From assembly GCA_030041195.1 (NCBI GenBank), contig JASHOI010000482.1, positions 1 to 14,390 on the forward strand: DNA of 14,390 bases, written 5' to 3'. Under the pieces are notes generated by a model, which was not told where the DNA came from, ran no database searches, and saw only the letters and a list, made by a program, of their open reading frames with translations. The DNA comes from Streptosporangiaceae bacterium (GTDB taxonomy: Bacteria > Actinomycetota > Actinomycetes > Streptosporangiales > Streptosporangiaceae). Position numbers and translations under genes: made by a program. Shown one piece after another: positions 12,932 through 14,390 of the stretch (position 1 is the first letter of the stretch; the number at the start of each line of letters is the position of its first letter).

Positions 12932-14151
12932 GGGATCTCCATGTTCACCACCGTCGGGCCGCCGGGCGGGCTGCTCACCGCGAGGACGCCGTCGAAAGCC
13001 GCCAGCCGCCGCTCGATGCCGCGCAGCCCGGTGCCCCCGCCCGGGTCGGCGCCGCCCCGGCCGTCGTCCGTCACGCCGATCCGCAGCACACCGCCCGAGT
13101 GCCGGATGTCGATCCACGCCCTGCCCGCATCGGCATGCTTGGCCACGTTCGCCAGCAACTCGCAGACCGCGAAATAGGCCGCCGACTCGACGGGGGCCGG
13201 CGGGCGGCCGGACAGCTCGCTGGTCACCTGGACCCGCAGCGGGCTGTCCAGAGCCAGCGCGCGGACCGCCTCGGCCAGGCCGCGGTCCGCGAGCACCGGC
13301 GGGTGGATGCCGCGGACCAGGTCCCGCAGTTCGGCCAGGGCCTTGACCGAGCTGTCCCTGGCCTCCAGCAGCAGCGCCCGTGCGGCCTCGGGGCTGCTGT
13401 CGATGAGCTGCCCGGCGGCGTCCAGAGTCATCCCCATGGCCACCAGCCGGGCCTGCGCGCCGTCGTGCAGGTCCCGCTCGATCCGGCGCATCTCGGCCGC
13501 GCCCGAGTCGATGGTGTCGGACCGGGTCTGCGCCAGGTGCTGGACCCGCTGCGCCAGCTCGGCCTGCCGGGTCGGGCCCAGCAACGAGCGGGCCATCTCG
13601 CCGTAGCCGCGCAGCAGCCACGGGGCGGCCACGAACCCGCACACCGCCAGCAGGATGCCGTACAGCGGGTGCGAGATCACGCCGGCCAGCTGGGTCGAGC
13701 CGTGCGGCAGGGCCATGCCGAAGATGCCGTACACGATCGCAGCGAGGGATCCGCCGGCCAGCGCCGCGCCCAGCCACGGGTTCAGCAGGACAAAGGCCAG
13801 GTCCCGCCAGGTGGCCGGGTCATCCGTGATCCACTGCCGCCGCTGCGGCCAGGTGACGATCCCGCCCTCGCCCTCTCCCGCGGGTGCGGGCCGGTAGGGG
13901 GATGCGATCGGCACGCCGCACCACTCGCCGCACAGTCTCCTGGTCAAGCCGGTGAGCTGGCGCACGGCCGGCCCGATGTCCGGAATCGGCAGGAAGACCA
14001 AGACGAGCACGACCGGCTGCATCAGCACGGCCTGGGCGATCGCGAGCGCCCCGAGCGCCGCCCCGCGGCCGCACGCGGTCACCCGTCGGCGCAGCCAGGC
14101 CAGCGGCGCGGCCCATGCGGCCTGGCGCCAGGTCGTCATCTGCGTGTTCAT
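12895..14151 (-). CDS. Sensor histidine kinase, NarL-partner type (HisKA_3) with PF13796-like sensor region
   Basis: This is a 418-aa membrane histidine kinase that pairs with the overlapping response regulator. The N-terminal half has hydrophobic helices at about 30-56, 118-146 and 160-182. The linker includes DDPATWRDLAFVLLNPW (110-126), a pattern typical of the putative-sensor domain PF13796. The phosphoacceptor helix is MRRIERDLHDGAQARLVAMG (221-240), with H229. The ATPase domain has ELLANVAKHA (331-340; N335), TDDGRGGAD (361-369) and GTGLRGIERR (373-382). Two cysteines in RRLCGEWCGV (71-80) could serve in sensing, but this is not shown. ATG 14151 is chosen because GAGG (14160-14157) lies 5 bases upstream; a longer frame to 14304 has no such site. 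The stimulus is unknown. An inverted-repeat element lies 86-110 bp upstream. Confidence 0.92.
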   Translation of the reverse strand: MNTQMTTWRQAAWAAPLAWLRRRVTACGRGAALGALAIAQAVLMQPVVLVLVFLPIPDIGPAVRQLTGLTRRLCGEWCGVPIASPYRPAPAGEGEGGIVTWPQRRQWITDDPATWRDLAFVLLNPWLGAALAGGSLAAIVYGIFGMALPHGSTQLAGVISHPLYGILLAVCGFVAAPWLLRGYGEMARSLLGPTRQAELAQRVQHLAQTRSDTIDSGAAEMRRIERDLHDGAQARLVAMGMTLDAAGQLIDSSPEAARALLLEARDSSVKALAELRDLVRGIHPPVLADRGLAEAVRALALDSPLRVQVTSELSGRPPAPVESAAYFAVCELLANVAKHADAGRAWIDIRHSGGVLRIGVTDDGRGGADPGGGTGLRGIERRLAAFDGVLAVSSPPGGPTVVNMEIPCALSSPKTSSC

Positions 14152-14236
14152 TGCGGCCTCTCCGTTTTGCCATGGCCCTTCTCTCAGTGTGCCGCCTGAA
14201 CGGCGCCGCGGCAGTGACGCCAGACACCCGAAGCCC

Positions 14237-14261
14237 GGGTGTACCTGGATACACCCCCAGG
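14237..14261. promoter_or_regulatory. Two overlapping inverted repeats upstream of the histidine kinase
   Basis: GGGTGTA (14237-14243) and TACACCC (14250-14256) are perfect 7-bp inverted arms with a 6-base centre. CCTGG (14244-14248) inside that centre is also complementary to CCAGG (14257-14261), so the two hairpins cannot form together. The element may be an operator for a dimeric regulator (possibly the cognate response regulator) or, if transcribed, an RNA switch. No promoter hexamers could be fixed with confidence nearby. Confidence 0.45.
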
Positions 14262-14368
14262 CGCCGTTGGCCGCGATCCTGCAGACCGAACCCGCATGAA
14301 CCACCAGAATGGACTGAATCTGATGGATGTCAGGAGCCCTGAACGCAACGCAAGCGGGCCGGTCGCCG

Positions 14369-14390
14369 CGGCGCGCGTCCTTGCGCGCCG
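14369..14390. other. GC hairpin at the right edge
   Basis: CGGCGCGC (14369-14376) and GCGCGCCG (14383-14390) form a perfect 8-bp stem with a GTCCTT loop, and the stem may continue beyond the window. It might end a gene lying to the right, but no T-run is visible. Between 14152 and here no coding region was seen. Confidence 0.4.

Noticed and set aside
12932..13777. Upstream extension of the response regulator frame, suggesting a fused ~497-aa protein
   Set aside because: The extension lies over the histidine kinase gene and is Arg/Pro/Gly-rich with no fold signature. The GTG at 12931 has a well-spaced GGAG and begins exactly at the receiver domain.
13099..14199. 366-codon + strand frame opposite the histidine kinase
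   Set aside because: It is rich in Gln/Arg/His/Gly without domains and is antisense to a kinase with all its motifs.
14152..14304. N-terminal extension of the histidine kinase to 14304
   Set aside because: It has no ribosome-binding site and no membrane helix, and it would cover the inverted repeats; ATG 14151 has GAGG at 5 bases.
1..14390. Search by eye for tRNA/rRNA genes, CRISPR repeats, insertion-sequence ends, attachment sites and a replication origin
   Set aside because: None was seen; the only repeats are the cvnA coding repeats and short dyads. A covariance-model search for RNAs was not possible here.

Overview
The window is very GC-rich, with codon third positions almost always G or C. 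It carries conservon operons (cvnABCD), an Eis-type acetyltransferase, many GTG/short-overlap gene junctions and LuxR-type two-component genes. Together these point to a chromosomal segment of a filamentous or sporulating actinomycete (Streptomyces/Streptosporangiales-like). The genus is an inference and cannot be fixed from the window. No tRNA, rRNA, CRISPR array, insertion sequence or phage gene was seen.

Positions 1-6552 hold two conservons in tandem on the + strand. The first is cut by the left edge: the C-terminal tail of cvnA, then complete cvnB, cvnC and cvnD. After a 233-bp leader that is more AT-rich than its surroundings and contains several dyads, a second complete operon follows: cvnA (955-aa membrane sensor kinase-like protein with a nitrate/nitrite-sensing-type extracellular domain), cvnB (roadblock/LC7), cvnC (DUF742 winged-helix-like) and cvnD (small Ras-like GTPase). 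In this family, known from Streptomyces coelicolor Cvn9, the four proteins form a membrane-associated complex likened to a eukaryotic receptor/G-protein module. Two such modules side by side are the most distinctive feature here.

Positions 6536-9477 hold a membrane-anchored SpoIIE/PP2C-type phosphatase on the - strand, whose end overlaps the end of the second cvnD. It is followed by a divergent Eis-family GNAT acetyltransferase and a small basic hypothetical protein on the + strand, and a small one-helix membrane protein on the - strand. That small protein is translationally coupled to a 314-aa HTH-containing probable regulator (9479-10423, -).

Positions 10506-12274 hold an AIF/FSP1/NDH-2-like FAD oxidoreductase (-) and a divergent cysteine-bearing MarR regulator (+). 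Between them lies a good promoter whose -10 overlaps a small dyad, a layout that suggests redox- or ligand-responsive control of the oxidoreductase by the MarR protein. Positions 12284-14151 encode a two-component pair on the - strand: a histidine kinase with a PF13796-like sensor region, overlapped by a NarL/LuxR-type response regulator. The last 239 bp carry no gene, but hold two mutually exclusive inverted repeats and a GC hairpin at the right edge.

The common theme is signal transduction: of about 16 genes, roughly 13 look like sensors, switches, phosphatases or regulators.
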